In this document: positions 34,926 to 46,846 of the stretch, one piece after another
How positions within the stretch are numbered: the first letter of the stretch is position 1
How the letters are laid out: every line of letters begins with the position of its first letter
Assembly (NCBI GenBank): GCA_000151295.1
Contig: GG745338.1
Span: 1,338,173-1,399,422 of the forward strand
Reading direction: 5' to 3'
Length of the DNA: 61,250 bases
DNA from: Allomyces macrogynus ATCC 38327
Lineage: Eukaryota > Blastocladiomycota > Blastocladiomycetes > Blastocladiales > Blastocladiaceae
Program-made: the position numbers and the translations under genes
Notes under the pieces: model-generated
Databases searched by the model: none
What the model was told of the DNA's origin: nothing
What the model saw: only the letters and a program-made list of their open reading frames with translations

Positions 34926-37900
34926 ATGAGCGACCCCAACGCCCTATCCCCCGTCACGACTCTGCGCCGCAACAAGTCGCGCATGCGCACGCACGCCGTT
35001 GCCGAAGCGCGCGCGCAGTACGGCGGCGCCCCCGATGCCCCGCCCTTACCAACTCCACCATCGCTCGCACGCTCTGGCAGCGACCGCGACCAGCTCGGCC
35101 CTGCCCTGCCCGCCCTGATCCCGAAAAAATCCGACGCGCGACAGGCCCGTGGCCACCGCCGCGACCAGAGCTGGGCGGCCAAGTTTGGGTCCGGGAACTG
35201 GAAGAGTCTGGTGGGGGGCGCACCACCGTCACCCACGAGCGAAGTCGGCTCGAACGTGTCCGGCATGAGTGGAGTGCCGCCGCCGTTACGCGCGCGGCAA
35301 GGGAGCGGATTTGATTCGGTCGCATCGGGGCGGAGTGGGGGGTCCGGCGGCCCAGGTGGCGGCGCGTCGGCAGGCGGGTACATGAGTGGGACCGATTTCG
35401 AGGCCGATGCCAAGCGTTTCTTTGACGAGCGGTTCCAGCCGGAAGAGTGTACTTTCTCTTCTTGTTTTTCGACCAGCTCCACCCGTTTGTTCATTCCCCT
35501 GACGACCAGAGCGCGCCGTAGATGTCCGCAACACGATGCACAGCAACTCGGAAGAGGGCGTGCGCCAATTCTACCGCCTGCTGCAAACCGCGCGCGAAAC
35601 GGCCGCGCAAAACCTCAAGTCAAACGTCTACAAGAACTATGCCGAGTTTGTCGCCATTTCCAAGGAAATTGCGCAGCTCGAGACCGACATGCTCGTGTTG
35701 CGCGGCCTGCTCAGTGACTTGCGTTCCGTACACGACCATTTCCGATCCACGGCTGGACTCGACGCGCCCGCCGATACCGGTTCGCTCGACCAGTCTGGCG
35801 CCGGATCGACCATGCAGCTCGTCGCCACCAACAGCAGCGCCGGTGTACCATGGGCAACAGACGCGCCCTCGACGCCCCAGGAGCTGCAGCAGCAACTGCA
35901 GCGGCTCATGGACGACGTGGAAAATGCGAGCAAGGCCTTACCGCCAAACCCGGCGCGCATGCTCGTCTACACGGGCGTCTTGATTGAACTCGACGCGAGT
36001 TACCGGTTCAAGAATACCGTGCAGCTCTACGTGCTCAGCGACTACCTGTTTGTCTCGGCCAAGCGCCGCCGCGGTCTCAAGTCGCGGTACGTTGCCGACA
36101 AGTGCTGGGCGTGGTCGGAAGTGACCGTGCTCGATGTGCGCGATACACCGGACGTTTCGATGGCATTCAAGATTGTGCGCAATTCGAGCCAGTTTTTGTT
36201 CAAGTGCGATGCGGCAGCGGATAAGAAGCAGTGGTTGCATTTGCTCAAGCGCGCGATTGATACGTGGGGCTCCGGCGACACGACGGGTGCAGCCGAGGAG
36301 GGTGCAAGTGCGTCGCCTAGTGGGCGAGATGATGGTACGTGCTGCTGAAGGTGATCGCATTGTGCCGTCTCCCCAAATTGACTGTCCTTTGCCACAGACT
36401 CGATTGTCGGCGCGCTCACGATCAACACGCGCACGGGCCCGCCGAAACCCAGCAAGGAAATCGAAGCCAAGCTCTCGGAACAACTCGACGAACTCGACGT
36501 GCTCATTTCGTCGCGCGACTTTGATGCAGCCATTCAGCTCATCCATGTCCTACAAGGCCACTCGCAGCTCCCCGCACGTATTGACCAGCTTGCGTCCCTC
36601 CTGCTACGCGACTTGGCCCTCCCGCACGGCGGCAAGCGACACGTGCAGACCACCATGCGCCGGCTCTGCGATCTCGGACACACGGTACCCGCCCGGACGG
36701 CGCTGCTCGAACTGCGCACGCGCACGCTGCACGACTCGGCGCGGCAACTGCGGTTTCAGGGGGACTTGCCACGGTACGTGCACGAACTCGGCACCGTCTT
36801 GATCCAAGGCGTCAAGAAAACGGCCGAGTGGTACGAGGCCGTCTTGCCAGACCCGCTACAGGCTGCGTTCTTGGCCGAGTGGGCGACGGACCACGTCAAA
36901 GAATTTGCCGAGGCGCTCGTGCGGCAGGTCGGCGACGAGTCGCTGAAAGTGGTGGTCGCGTGTCTCGATACGTCGGTCACGCTCGTGCGGTCGCTCGATG
37001 TCGTTGGGCTCGACTTGGAGTTTGTGTTTTGGGATTGTGTCGCTGCGCACGTTGCACGCGCGATCGAGGCGTTTGAACGGCAGTGTGCCGAGTTGCTCGC
37101 GCGATCAGTGATTGAAGATTCGTTTGCGCCGTGGCGGAATGGTGCGTTGATCCGACGCGCTTGCTCGTTTTGGTCGGGAGCAACGATTGACCTTGGTCGC
37201 GGTTCGATTGATAGATTACCACGACGGGATCACCAAGTCCATGATGCAGTTTTGCAAGACGATGCTGGACTTTTTGAACTTTACCAAGTTTTTCCAAGTG
37301 ATCCCAATGGTACTGCTGCTCTTTTCCAACACTGTCGTCGCCGCGCAACACGCCCGCCCACCCACCCATTTCTCGAATCTAGTTCCAACTGCAGCTCGTC
37401 GGCTGCGTCACCGGCCTAAGCGAAGCCTTCTTCAACTGGCTCACGACCATCTACAACGAAAAACCGCTCGACAAGGACCAAATGCAGGCCATTCTCACCA
37501 GCTGCGAGTTCCTCGCGCGCATTTTCCTGCCCAAGGTCGTGCACCAGCTCGAAAAGACGTTCCAGTACCGACTGCCTGCGCTCGCTGCCGTCTCCAAGAC
37601 CATGCACTCGACCGTCGCGCAAATCAAGGCCGCGAGCGACCCGGCGCCACGGCCAACACCACCACCGGCACCGCCGGAACCTGCCGCCGCGCCCGCCGCA
37701 GCTGCCGCGACCACCAACGACTCGCCCCCGTCGTCCGCATCGGGCACGCTCTCGCGGTCCCTGTCGCGGTCCGGAGGCGCGCTGCCCGTAGATGCGGCCC
37801 CGGTCGCGCGGCCACGGCGACCCACGCGCGACCGGTCGATGCGTCGGCTCGCGCGCTCCGCGTCCGGATCCATGTTCAACCTCGCGCATCTTGCTGACGA

Positions 37901-38402
37901 CGCGCAGGCCGAGATTGATCTCGACATGCTCAGCCCTTCCCCGTCCGTCCGCGCGCTCGTCGCGTCCAACCCGGCCGCCAGCGCAGTAGAACAAGTCTTG
38001 ACCACCGCACTCGCCACGTCCGTGCCCACGGGCACCGCACTCAGCGTCGCGCGCGTGACGCAGCTCGTCCTCGACATTCACTACCTGCTGAAATCGTTAC
38101 CGCCGCAGGCATTGACGGACGCGGCGAGTAATGCCGCACAGGATTTGTGTGAGAGAGCACTCCGGGCGTATTTGGCGGTTGGAGATGCGGGGCTGCTCAA
38201 GTCGGGCGAGTGGTACGAGGAGAGGGTGGATACGGCGATTCGTGAGGCTCGGGTCGCGAGGGCCAGTCCGAGTATGGCGCGCAGGCAGCATCGGCGCGTG
38301 CCGAGTTCCGGGTCCCGGTCGGGGACGGGGTCGGCTGGCGGGTCGAATCCTGGATCGGCGACGGCGTCGTCGGCGTCGTTGAATGTGCCGGGCGCGAGGT
38401 AG
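34926..38402 (+). CDS. EXO84: Exocyst complex subunit EXO84
   Basis: Exons 34926-35448, 35522-36334, 36398-37141, 37215-37309 and 37383-38402 give 1064 aa in phase. EXO84 is one of eight exocyst subunits that tether secretory vesicles to the plasma membrane. A disordered Ser/Gly N-terminus leads to the Vps51/Exo84 N-terminal helix region (~175-260: NLKSNVYKNYAEFVAISKEI). A PH domain follows (~305-415: LVYTGVLIELDASYRFKNTV, LYVLSDYLFVS, ending WLHLLKR). The Exo84 C-terminal helical bundle follows (~440-780: LDELDVLISSRDFDAAIQLI, YVHELGTVLIQGVKKTAEWY). The remaining Ser/Arg/Pro-rich region (~790-1064) includes another helical segment. The tail makes it longer than yeast Exo84 (753). Confidence 0.9.
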
Positions 38403-38504
38403 GATGTGAGGTGACGGTGGTGGGTGGAATGGATGCTCTTTCTTGATCACAACCAGTTAGTGGCAAAACGCGTTCGAGATGCATTTCTAAAATCAGCGTC
38501 TCCA

Positions 38505-41500
38505 TCAACCCAATGCACGCTGCAACTCCTGCACCAACTCGCGCATTGCCTCGGCCACGAGCGGCGCCTGGCGGAACGCGCCGCTGCTCACGAGCTCGGC
38601 CATTACCTCGTGCACTTGCGTCCTTGCCGCGACATCCAACACCGGCGTGAGCGTTTCCACCCCGTCAGCCGCCTGCTGCTGTTGCTGCGCGGGTGGGATC
38701 CCACACATCCGCCGCAACACCGTCATTGCTGCGATCCGACTGGCCTCGACCGCAGCCGTGACCTTGGTCCCGTCCTCGACCTGGAACGCAGCCGGGAACC
38801 CAAGCACGTCCTTGGCGACGAGGACCGCGCTTGCCGAATCCAACAACGGGACGATCCGGCCAACGTACTGGATCAGCGTCGCCGACGCGCCGCGCTGGCG
38901 TGCAATCTGCGACACGAGGTCCGCAGCGCGCGCAACGTGCTCGGTGATTGCCGCGTCGTCCTTGGCCGCAACGAGCGCCGTCGCGTACACACCCACGACC
39001 TTCTCCGCCTCGGCCTCGGCACCCTTCTTCTTCGCCTCCTCCTCGTTCACCGCCGCCAACTCACCCACTCGGTTGGCTAGCGGCACGACCGCAACGCTCG
39101 CGTCCGTCGCGACTCCCGGCGCGCGCAGCAGCACATCGAGCGCATCCACATGCTCGCTTGTACGGCACACTTCCCCTACGAGCCACGACGCCGCGTTCCT
39201 GGCCGCATCCTTCTCCACGGTCACCCCAACCTGCGCAACGGCCGTGACCAGCGCCGCACGGCGGTGTGCCATGGCCAACTGCACGAGCCGATCAAACGTA
39301 TCTCTTGGCACTTCCACCTTGAACCCACCCGCGAGCCACGCGACGACCCGAGCCGCCTGGTCCTGGACCGCCCAATCCTGCGAACTTGCCAAGCATTCAC
39401 TCGCGAGGGACCGCATTTCAGCACCGTACAGCGTCGCCGCCGAACTCGCTGAATTCACATACGCTTGCCAGACATCCACCCACTCGTCGCGCTCCGTCGG
39501 TCCAGTCTCCGCCACCGCCCCCGGAGCCGGCACAGGCACTTCCGCGTGCATCCCGAGCGCAACGAGCGGTAAGACTGCAGCGAGCATTTTACCCCACACG
39601 TCGCGCGCCGACACCGTCCGCGCGCACGCGAGTGCGACCCCCGCGACCGCGCGGCGGCGGTCTGCGGAGCTGACGTACTGCTTGGTCAAGTGCGCGACGA
39701 ATTTTTCCACGACCGACGTCGACGCGCCACTGCCAAGCACGTGCGCGGCCGCCGCGGCCATAACGTGCCGGACGGTCGCGTTCGCGTCGAACACGGCGCC
39801 GGAGAGCGATTTAAGCAGCAAGTCGGCGGACGCGGGCACTTGTGCGAGGGACACGGGTTTCAGGAGCAGGATCGCGCGCGCGACCCCGCCGCGCGTCGGC
39901 AGGCCGACGCCTTTCCGCACGACGTGTACGAGCGCGTTGATCAGGGCGGTGGTTTCGTCAGGGGTGGACGCGAGTGCGAGGAGCCCCTCGAGCGCGGCCA
40001 TCGTCGGCGAGTCCCGCAACGCCATAAGCCGTTTCGCATCGAGTTGCTCGGCGGTCATGTCGTACTTATGCACGTGGAACGACAGGTAGTTGAGCACTTG
40101 CGGTTCGAGCGACGACAAGGCCTCAAGCAATGCCCCCACGGTTTCGGGCACGTGTGGGCGTACTTGCCGCGGCCGGTCGGCCGTGAGTTTCTTGATCGTG
40201 AGCAGACTAAACCGCGTCACTTCCGCGGCACTGCTCTTCAGTCCGTCGAGAACAAACGGCATCGCCATGGCCACGGGCATGTGCTGGCACAGCACCGTGC
40301 ACGCGCGGACCGCCGCCTGCTGAATCGATTCGTGCACGTCGTCGAGCAATCGCAATGCCGCCTTGCCGAGAACATCGTCCAAGAACGGCGCGACTGGCGA
40401 CGTCGTCGTGGTCGCCGCCGTATCCTGATCACCCGCGGCCGCATGGTGCTTGAACACTTCCAGCAACGCGAGAAGCGACGTTTCCCGCACGATCGGCGCC
40501 GAATGCTGCAAACCGCGCTTGATCTCCCTGAAAATCGCGGGATAATGTTCTTCCAGCGGCGCGTTGGGCGGTTTCACCAACGCCGCGACCATACCCCGAA
40601 TCGCGTCAGCGACCGCCTGGTTCGTATGGCACTGCAGCCGGAACAGGACCGGGACCAGGTCGGCCACAGGTAACTGTTCACGAATCGCTTCGGCTTCCGG
40701 GTTGGACCAATCAATCGACCGGTCGCGCGCGGCCGCGCCAGGGGCGCCACTCGCTTCGGCGAGTTTCAGCAGATGTAGCAAAAGGCACGCAGCGGTCGGT
40801 TGCTTGATGTCGCGCGCGGCGCCGACAAGACAGTCAAAGAGGACGAACGCGGGGGCGGTCGCGGCCTGTGCGGGGGCCGTGGCGAGCGTGCGCGAGACGG
40901 CGGGCATCAATGCGGGCGAACGCGACGGGTATCGCACGTGCACTTGCATCAGCGCCTGTGACGCGAGCGCGGCCCAGTCGGCGACGACGAGCGCGCGCAG
41001 GGCAATGTCGTGGATTCGGTCGAGGGTCGTGTCGGGTAACGACGGGACGAGCGCGACCAGGTGGTCGCAGTAAGTGAGCTGTGCGTGGCGCACGGGTTTC
41101 GACGTCGTGTCCATGCCGAGCACGGCGTCGGTCACGGCCAGGTCGTAGGTCGAGACGTCCGGGTTCGCGTCGAATTGGTGGTACGGCGTGCACCGCGTCG
41201 CGGGGCCGGCGAGGATCGTCGCGAGGGCTTCGGCCGCGGCGAGTAGGACGGGAGGGAAAGTCTTGGCGTGGTGCGTGTTCGGGAAGGGTTTGATCAAGTG
41301 CTCGATCACGGCGGCGCGGTGGGGAGGGTGCCCGCGCGCCAAGTGGCCGAGACAGCCGAGTGCCTTGATCGTGATGTCGACGTTTGAGTGTGACGTGAGC
41401 GTGATAACCGACTTGAGCGTTGCCTCCGACACTTCTTGGTCCGACAGGACGTGTGGAGCGCGGTGCAGTGCGGCCAGCACCACGAGTGACGATGCGCCCG

Positions 41501-43923
41501 ACACGTCCTTGAGCACGTCCGTCACCTTAACCGCGTCGTTCGACAGCAGCAGTTGCGCCGCCGTGAAGGGCGCCGAGTCAACCGAGAGCCCCGTGGGCGC
41601 GGCCACATCGACACCATCGAGCAAGTGCGCGAGGCTGAGCATGGGTCCAATCGATGTGGACGTGAACAGGAGGTGGACAAGCGCGGGCACGTTGCGCTCG
41701 AACTGCGCGCCCAGAAGTCGCAGACACTCGAGCTTGCGCAAACACGACGACTGCAGGGTCAGCGACGCTACAATGACCATTCGTCAGCAATTCGTCTCGA
41801 TCCAACAGTGTGGGTTTCGCGAGCAAACTTACCACCATCCACCGTCAAACACGTCTGCAAGAACCCAGCCATGACCGTCGCCTCCTCGGCATGCCCCTCA
41901 ATCCACCCCTTGAGCGCCTTCGTAAACCGGTGATCCCGCACCGACTCGGCCGCGACCCAACCCGCCTGCAACCCAGCCTGCGCAACTAGCAGGTACCGGA
42001 ACACGTACTCGACCGCAACCGCTCGCTCGTCCACCGTCAGCGGCATCCCCTGGACCAGATTCAGCAACTGCGCCATCGTTGGGCGACCGTCGACGTCCAT
42101 GGCGTCCTTGCTCGGCGCCTCGACCTGCAATCCAGCCTCGGCCTCTTGCCGCACGTGCAGCGACGCATCGCACGAGAGTCGCAGGTGCAGTGCGAGCGTG
42201 TCGAGCGCGTGCGGGAGCAACTTGGCCGTAAATCGCAGCGAGATCCACCGGTACAGCTCCGAAGAGTGACCAGGCGCGTCTTTGACGAGGTCGGCGAGGT
42301 GCGCCGGCGGGGTGGTCATGGGGAGGAGCGCCGAGGTCAGGCAGTCTTGCAGAGCGAGCTTGAGGTGAGTGGGCACAGCCTTGGCCAGGTCGAACAGGTC
42401 GGTGAGAATGTCGTCGGTCATGGCGTTCGGCACTGTTTATTGAGAAACGAAGAGTGAGCCCGACATGTTCGGATCGGTCTCACCGAAAGAAAATGAATGT
42501 AGGTACCTCGCTTCAACACCATGCCGAGCGAAATCAGCGCCAGCTCGGTCAATGCCCCGGCGGCTCCTTGACGATCCTCAGCGTGCCCGCCAATATCTCG
42601 GGCGCGTTTTGCTCGAGCACGGCTTGGTCGGCCTGTACGAACGTCGTTCCCAACCAGTCAGCGGCAACCGTCCATAAGACACAACGAGCAACACCAAAAG
42701 TCGTACCATCCGCGCGACCCACTGCAAGAACCCGAGCCCCGCCTGCTGCAACTTGTGCACGGGCGGCGTGCCAAACAACGCGCCCACAATCACCTTCCAG
42801 CAAAACGGGAACGCCGACGCGGCCACCTTCGACTTGGCCAGTGCCGTCAGCACCTTGTGCTTGACCGTGACTACATCCACCGAAACACTCGGCGCCGCTG
42901 GACTCCCCGCGGCCGTCGCGGCCGCCAACAGACTCGAGAGCGCATTCGCGGGCGCTGTGGGCGTCGCGGGTGTGACCGTGGGCGGCCCCGTGCCGGAATG
43001 CGCGGCCACGTTCTGCTCAAAATACAGCGCGTAGAGCGCGCTCACGAGCGGCGGCGTTTCGAAATCGAGCGGCGTACGGCGCAGAGACGTGTCAGCCAAG
43101 TCCGAGAGCGCGCTGTTCGCGTCGCACGTGCCGAGGAACAGCACGTACGCGCGGTGCCAGCTGGCAGTCGGCGGGACATAGTGCGTCGTGAAGTTGAGAA
43201 TCGCGCGCTTGGTCGTAGTCCATACCGCGAGCGACGCGGTCGGCGGCATGTGCCGCAGCGTGTACGCCCAGCATTGCAACGTCACGGGCCAGACGGTGGT
43301 GGGGACGCCGGTCGACACTTTTTCCTTGATGGCAAGCGCGTCGCTGGTCACGGGCGGCGCCTGCAGCGGCTCGAGGCACGTCGTCGCGAGACTCGCGAGG
43401 AGCGCGTGCTGCCTGGGCGGTGCGCGGCCCATAAGCACGCCCGCACTCCCAAGCACGGCAAATGTAGCGAGCAGCGGGACCAACCACTCGGTCCGTTCCG
43501 TCGCGGGCGTGCGCTCGAGCGCCATTTCCAGGTACACCAGGCCAAAGTTGCGCACGATCGGCGCGGTCGCGGCCGCACCCACGAGCGCGACAAGCGCCTG
43601 TGTCGGCAAGTGCATGGTGGGTTCGGACCGCATGCGCGCATTGATGTGCGCGAGCAGCGCCAGGACCTTGCTCTGGATCCCGGGCGTCGGGGACGCGAGC
43701 TTTTGTAGGACGGGCACGAGGAAAGTGCGCACGGTCGCGTCGAGTTGCGTGGCGCTCGCGGCGAGCGCGAATCGCAGCTCGACTTTTTCAATGAGCTCTG
43801 CAGAGAGCGAGGAGCATGATCCACCAGGGTCAGTAACTGGCCCCTTCTTGAACTGTTGACCGCGTCAAAAGACATACCCAGCTCCGCGGCCGCCGCGGCG
43901 GGGTTCGGCGCGTTGGCGCTCAT
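38505..43923 (-). CDS. ECM29: Proteasome adaptor/scaffold ECM29 (apparent 1-nt frameshift)
   Basis: Exons 43878-43923, 42707-43797, 42507-42632, 41833-42432 and 38505-41767, about 1708 aa if the frameshift is an error. ECM29 is a HEAT-repeat protein that binds the 26S proteasome and controls its assembly and localisation. Seen: the N-terminal AAAELELIEKVELRFALA, helix pairs throughout, and the family core LNYLSFHVHKYDMTAEQLDA, then VRKGVGLPTRGGVARAILLL. In exon 3 the frame entering (VLEQNAPEILAGTLRIVKEP) and leaving (ALTELALISLGMVLKR) differ by one base. The exon is 126 nt where 127 is needed. The break falls at a GGGG run near 42562-42566, so a missing G in the assembly is the simplest reading. 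The size is close to yeast and human ECM29. Three further introns have normal phase. Confidence 0.85.
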
Positions 43924-44730
43924 TTTTTCGACCGAGCTCGTAATTTTTGGTCGCGGCTTCGTTGGACTCGTCGCGCAGGAAGCAGCCGGGACTTGCTCAC
44001 GGTCAGCGCGTCGGTATACAGTCGCCTTTGTTGATCAATAGTTGTTGCGCACGCTTGGAGAGAGCGCGTTGGCCTTGCTGGTCCTGGTGCTGCTGGTCCC
44101 TGTTGACGTTGGTGCTGGTCCAAATATTGGTGGAAATATTGCTTGCAGGCAGTGCTGGCAGAGGGAGAAAGATGGAGGTCGGCACTGGCGCGACTCTGCT
44201 CAGGCTTACTTGGCCGTGACGCGTCTCTGATCCAGTACCGGTGGGTTCTTACGTAACTTGCAATTTTTCCGCAGCCATTCCTCTGTCAAGCACGACCAGC
44301 CGAGACCATCACATTGGTAAAACGGCATAGTACGTACGAAGAAACCCGCGTATATACCTACGACTAACGTTGTTCAACGTTGGTCGTAAGCCTTTTTGTC
44401 GGCCAACAAATCAAGAGGCATCTGTCAAGCCGACCTGGCACTGTCCCGTCTTAAGCGCATCCACTGCCCAAGTGTTGTATTCGCGTACGACAGCACGCCG
44501 CAACAAGGCCTTTTATCACTGTGCGCGTGTGTTTCCGTTGTGCTGATTTTTGACTGATTTTGCCCAAGCTTGGCATGGCTCCAACCAGCCCCCCTGCAGG
44601 ATGCGATACTGCCAGCCGGATCGAAGGAAAGAAAATGTATCGGAAAATGGATGTACTTACATGGACGCGAAGCAAGACACCTGCTCTTGGCGAGAGACCG
44701 TTCATCTCAGCACACAAGCCCTTCTAGCCG
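43924..44730. other. Intergenic region, ECM29 promoter side
   Basis: Between ECM29 start and LDAH end, both on the minus strand. It is less GC-rich from 44230 to 44660 and contains the inverted repeat listed separately. No gene was recognised. Confidence 0.5.
44359..44388. repeat. Near-perfect inverted repeat (hairpin)
   Basis: Arms TACGACTAACGTTG and CAACGTTGGTCGTA are complementary at 13 of 14 positions with a 2-nt TT spacer. TATATA lies just before it (44351-44356) and a T run (CCTTTTTG) just after. It could be a regulatory palindrome or part of a small RNA or terminator; nothing else in the sequence decides. Confidence 0.6.
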
Positions 44731-46283
44731 CTAGGGCCTTGCATCAAGCGTCGCCTCCACCACGACGCCATTCTCTGCGACCGTGGTCGCGCCGGGCGGC
44801 GTCTTCAAGTGCTTATTGAGCCATCCGGCGACAATCTCGCCCATGGCCTGCCCGTGCCCAAGAACAAACGCGTGCGGCAGTTCCTTTTCGCAGAGATGAA
44901 TATCGCCTAGATCCCACGCATGGTCGCGCGTCAGAACAGATCGCGAACACGGTCGGCCAGTCGAGCGACGCGAAATGCACGTACCATTCGGCCACCACTC
45001 GCTAACCTCATGCCACATGTGCAGTGGCACCCACTGATCGGTCGTGCCGTAATAGAACGTCAAGTGCGGCAGCCACCGGTCGATGGTCGGCAAATCGAGC
45101 TGCAAGATCTTGTCCATTTCGTGGTTGGCCATGTAGAGCGCGTTCAGCGCGACTGACGAGTGGATCAACCGCGCCGTGATTTGCGCGTGCGATTCGGTCT
45201 GGCCCGTGCAGAGCCGCACGAGCGGGAGAAGCCAGGATTGTGGGAGAGAACCGAGCGCGCCCGCGGCGAGGCCGGCGATGGTGCGTGGGAGCCACCGCGT
45301 CAGGTGCTATGTCGGTTCGGTGGACCGTGATCAGCGCGGCGACAAAACCGGGTGGACAAGATCGGGATCGAGTCAAGGTACCGAAATCCACACGCCGTTG
45401 GGCGTGTTCTTGATGTGCGTGATGGTCGGGAACAGCAGCATCACACGGCCGAGGTGCATCTCGCGCGCGAGCCGCTCCCCACGGATGCGAAGCAATTGCA
45501 GGCAAATGTAAGAACCGACGGAATGACCCATCAAGTGCACGCGCGTCGTGCGCGGGTAGAGCCGCATAATCTCGTCGAGAAAGTGCAGCTTGTGCCGTAC
45601 TTGGTCGTCGAGCGTGTAGAGGTGCGGGGTCGTGTAAGCATGCAGCGTGTGGTTGAGGTGCTCAACTATAATCGTGTAGAGCAAGAAAGGATCAGTGGGG
45701 ATCATGGCGGTGCCAGGTTGCGCGAGCTTGGACACGGGCAGGGATCGAGAACGTACCCGCGTAAATGTCGAGCGGCTTGGGCGCGCTCTCGTATACTGTC
45801 GAGAGAATCACGCTGCCGTGAGCACACACGTCGTGGTCGCGCATGATCACATTGCAGAGATGACGGCGTACCTGTCTGCAAAAACTCGTGGTAGTACTCG
45901 ACACACCCCGGGTTGCCCGGGATCATGACGAGCACCTCGCGCGCGTCGAACCTATCGTCGGCCTTCCACACGAGCGTCTCGGTCGGCTTGCCGCTGATCG
46001 TCAGGTACATGCGCACGCCAACGAGACCAGCAGCGTCGCGCAGGTCCTCGACGGGGTGCGCGGGCTCGGCGTTCATGTGGCCGCCCACGTCGTTGGTTGG
46101 CGGCAGGGATCCGGACGGGCTGGTCGTCATTTTCGTGGAGCTGGTGCTGGAGCTGGTGCTGGTGGCAAAGAGGCGCGACCGGGCTGGAAAGTGCAGCAGC
46201 AGGAATGCGGGGAGAAGGGGCCGGAGCAAGCGGGTGGCCGGGCGTGCAGAAGTGGCGAGCAGGAGCGCCGAGCACGCGAGCAT
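44731..46283 (-). CDS. Lipid droplet-associated hydrolase (LDAH family)
   Basis: Exons 45872-46283, 45757-45795 (39 nt), 45382-45665, 44985-45306 and 44731-44906 give 410 aa in phase. LDAH is an alpha/beta hydrolase found on lipid droplets. Seen: MIPGNPGCVEYYHEFLQTVY near residue 120 (family GNPG motif), the EHLNH segment where the family has SHxGH, LDDQVRHKLHFLDEIM, and the nucleophile elbow GHSVGS. LFPTITHIKNTPNG follows, then FYYGTTDQWVP with a candidate acidic residue and LPHAFVLGHG with the likely catalytic His. The N-terminal 50 residues are hydrophobic and Ser/Thr-rich, perhaps a membrane or organelle anchor. Substrate is not evident; activity in the family is debated. Confidence 0.87.
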
Positions 46284-46846
46284 GGGCAGCGTGGCCTCCG
46301 GCGGGTGGATCGTCGAGAGAGGATCATCCTGGTGGCGACCGTGCGGGGCGCGAGGTGGCCCGGATGGTCCGGAAAGGAGAGCGTCGAAGAGACACGGCGT
46401 CGCAAAAGAGCCGCGCGGGTCGTGTTCGCGTCTCTCGCCCCTGCTGCTGCTGCTGCTGCATTGCGGAAGGGGCGAATAGCAAAGGACATGGAAAATAGCA
46501 CAAATGACATGAATCGAGCCGAAGGATGNNNNNNNNNNNNNNNNNNNNNNNNNNNNNNNNNNNNNNNNNNNNNNNNNNNNNNNNNNNNNNNNNNNNNNNN
46601 NNNNNNNNNNNNNNNNNNNNNNNNNNNNNNNNNNNNNNNNNNNNNNNNNNNNNNNNNNNNNNNNNNNNNNNNNNNNNNNNNNNNNNNNNNNNNNNNNNNN
46701 NNNNNNNNNNNNNNNNNNNNNNNNNNNNNNNNNNNNNNNNNNNNNNNNNNNNNNNNNNNNNNNNNNNNNNNNNNNNNNNNNNNNNNNNNNNNNNNNNNNN
46801 NNCTGCCCTCGCTCGCTTCGCGTCGCCATGACCTCGGCCCTCTCAG
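46284..46846. other. Divergent promoter region containing an assembly gap
   Basis: Positions 46529-46802 are 274 Ns. The left part (46284-46528) is the LDAH upstream region. The first exons of the SANTA gene must lie in or near the gap, since its first visible exon starts at a splice acceptor (CCCTCTCAG ending 46846). Confidence 0.8.

Noticed and set aside
38647..40089. 480-codon plus-strand frame inside ECM29
   Set aside because: Ser/Thr/Ala-rich antisense shadow; the minus strand carries the HEAT-repeat protein.
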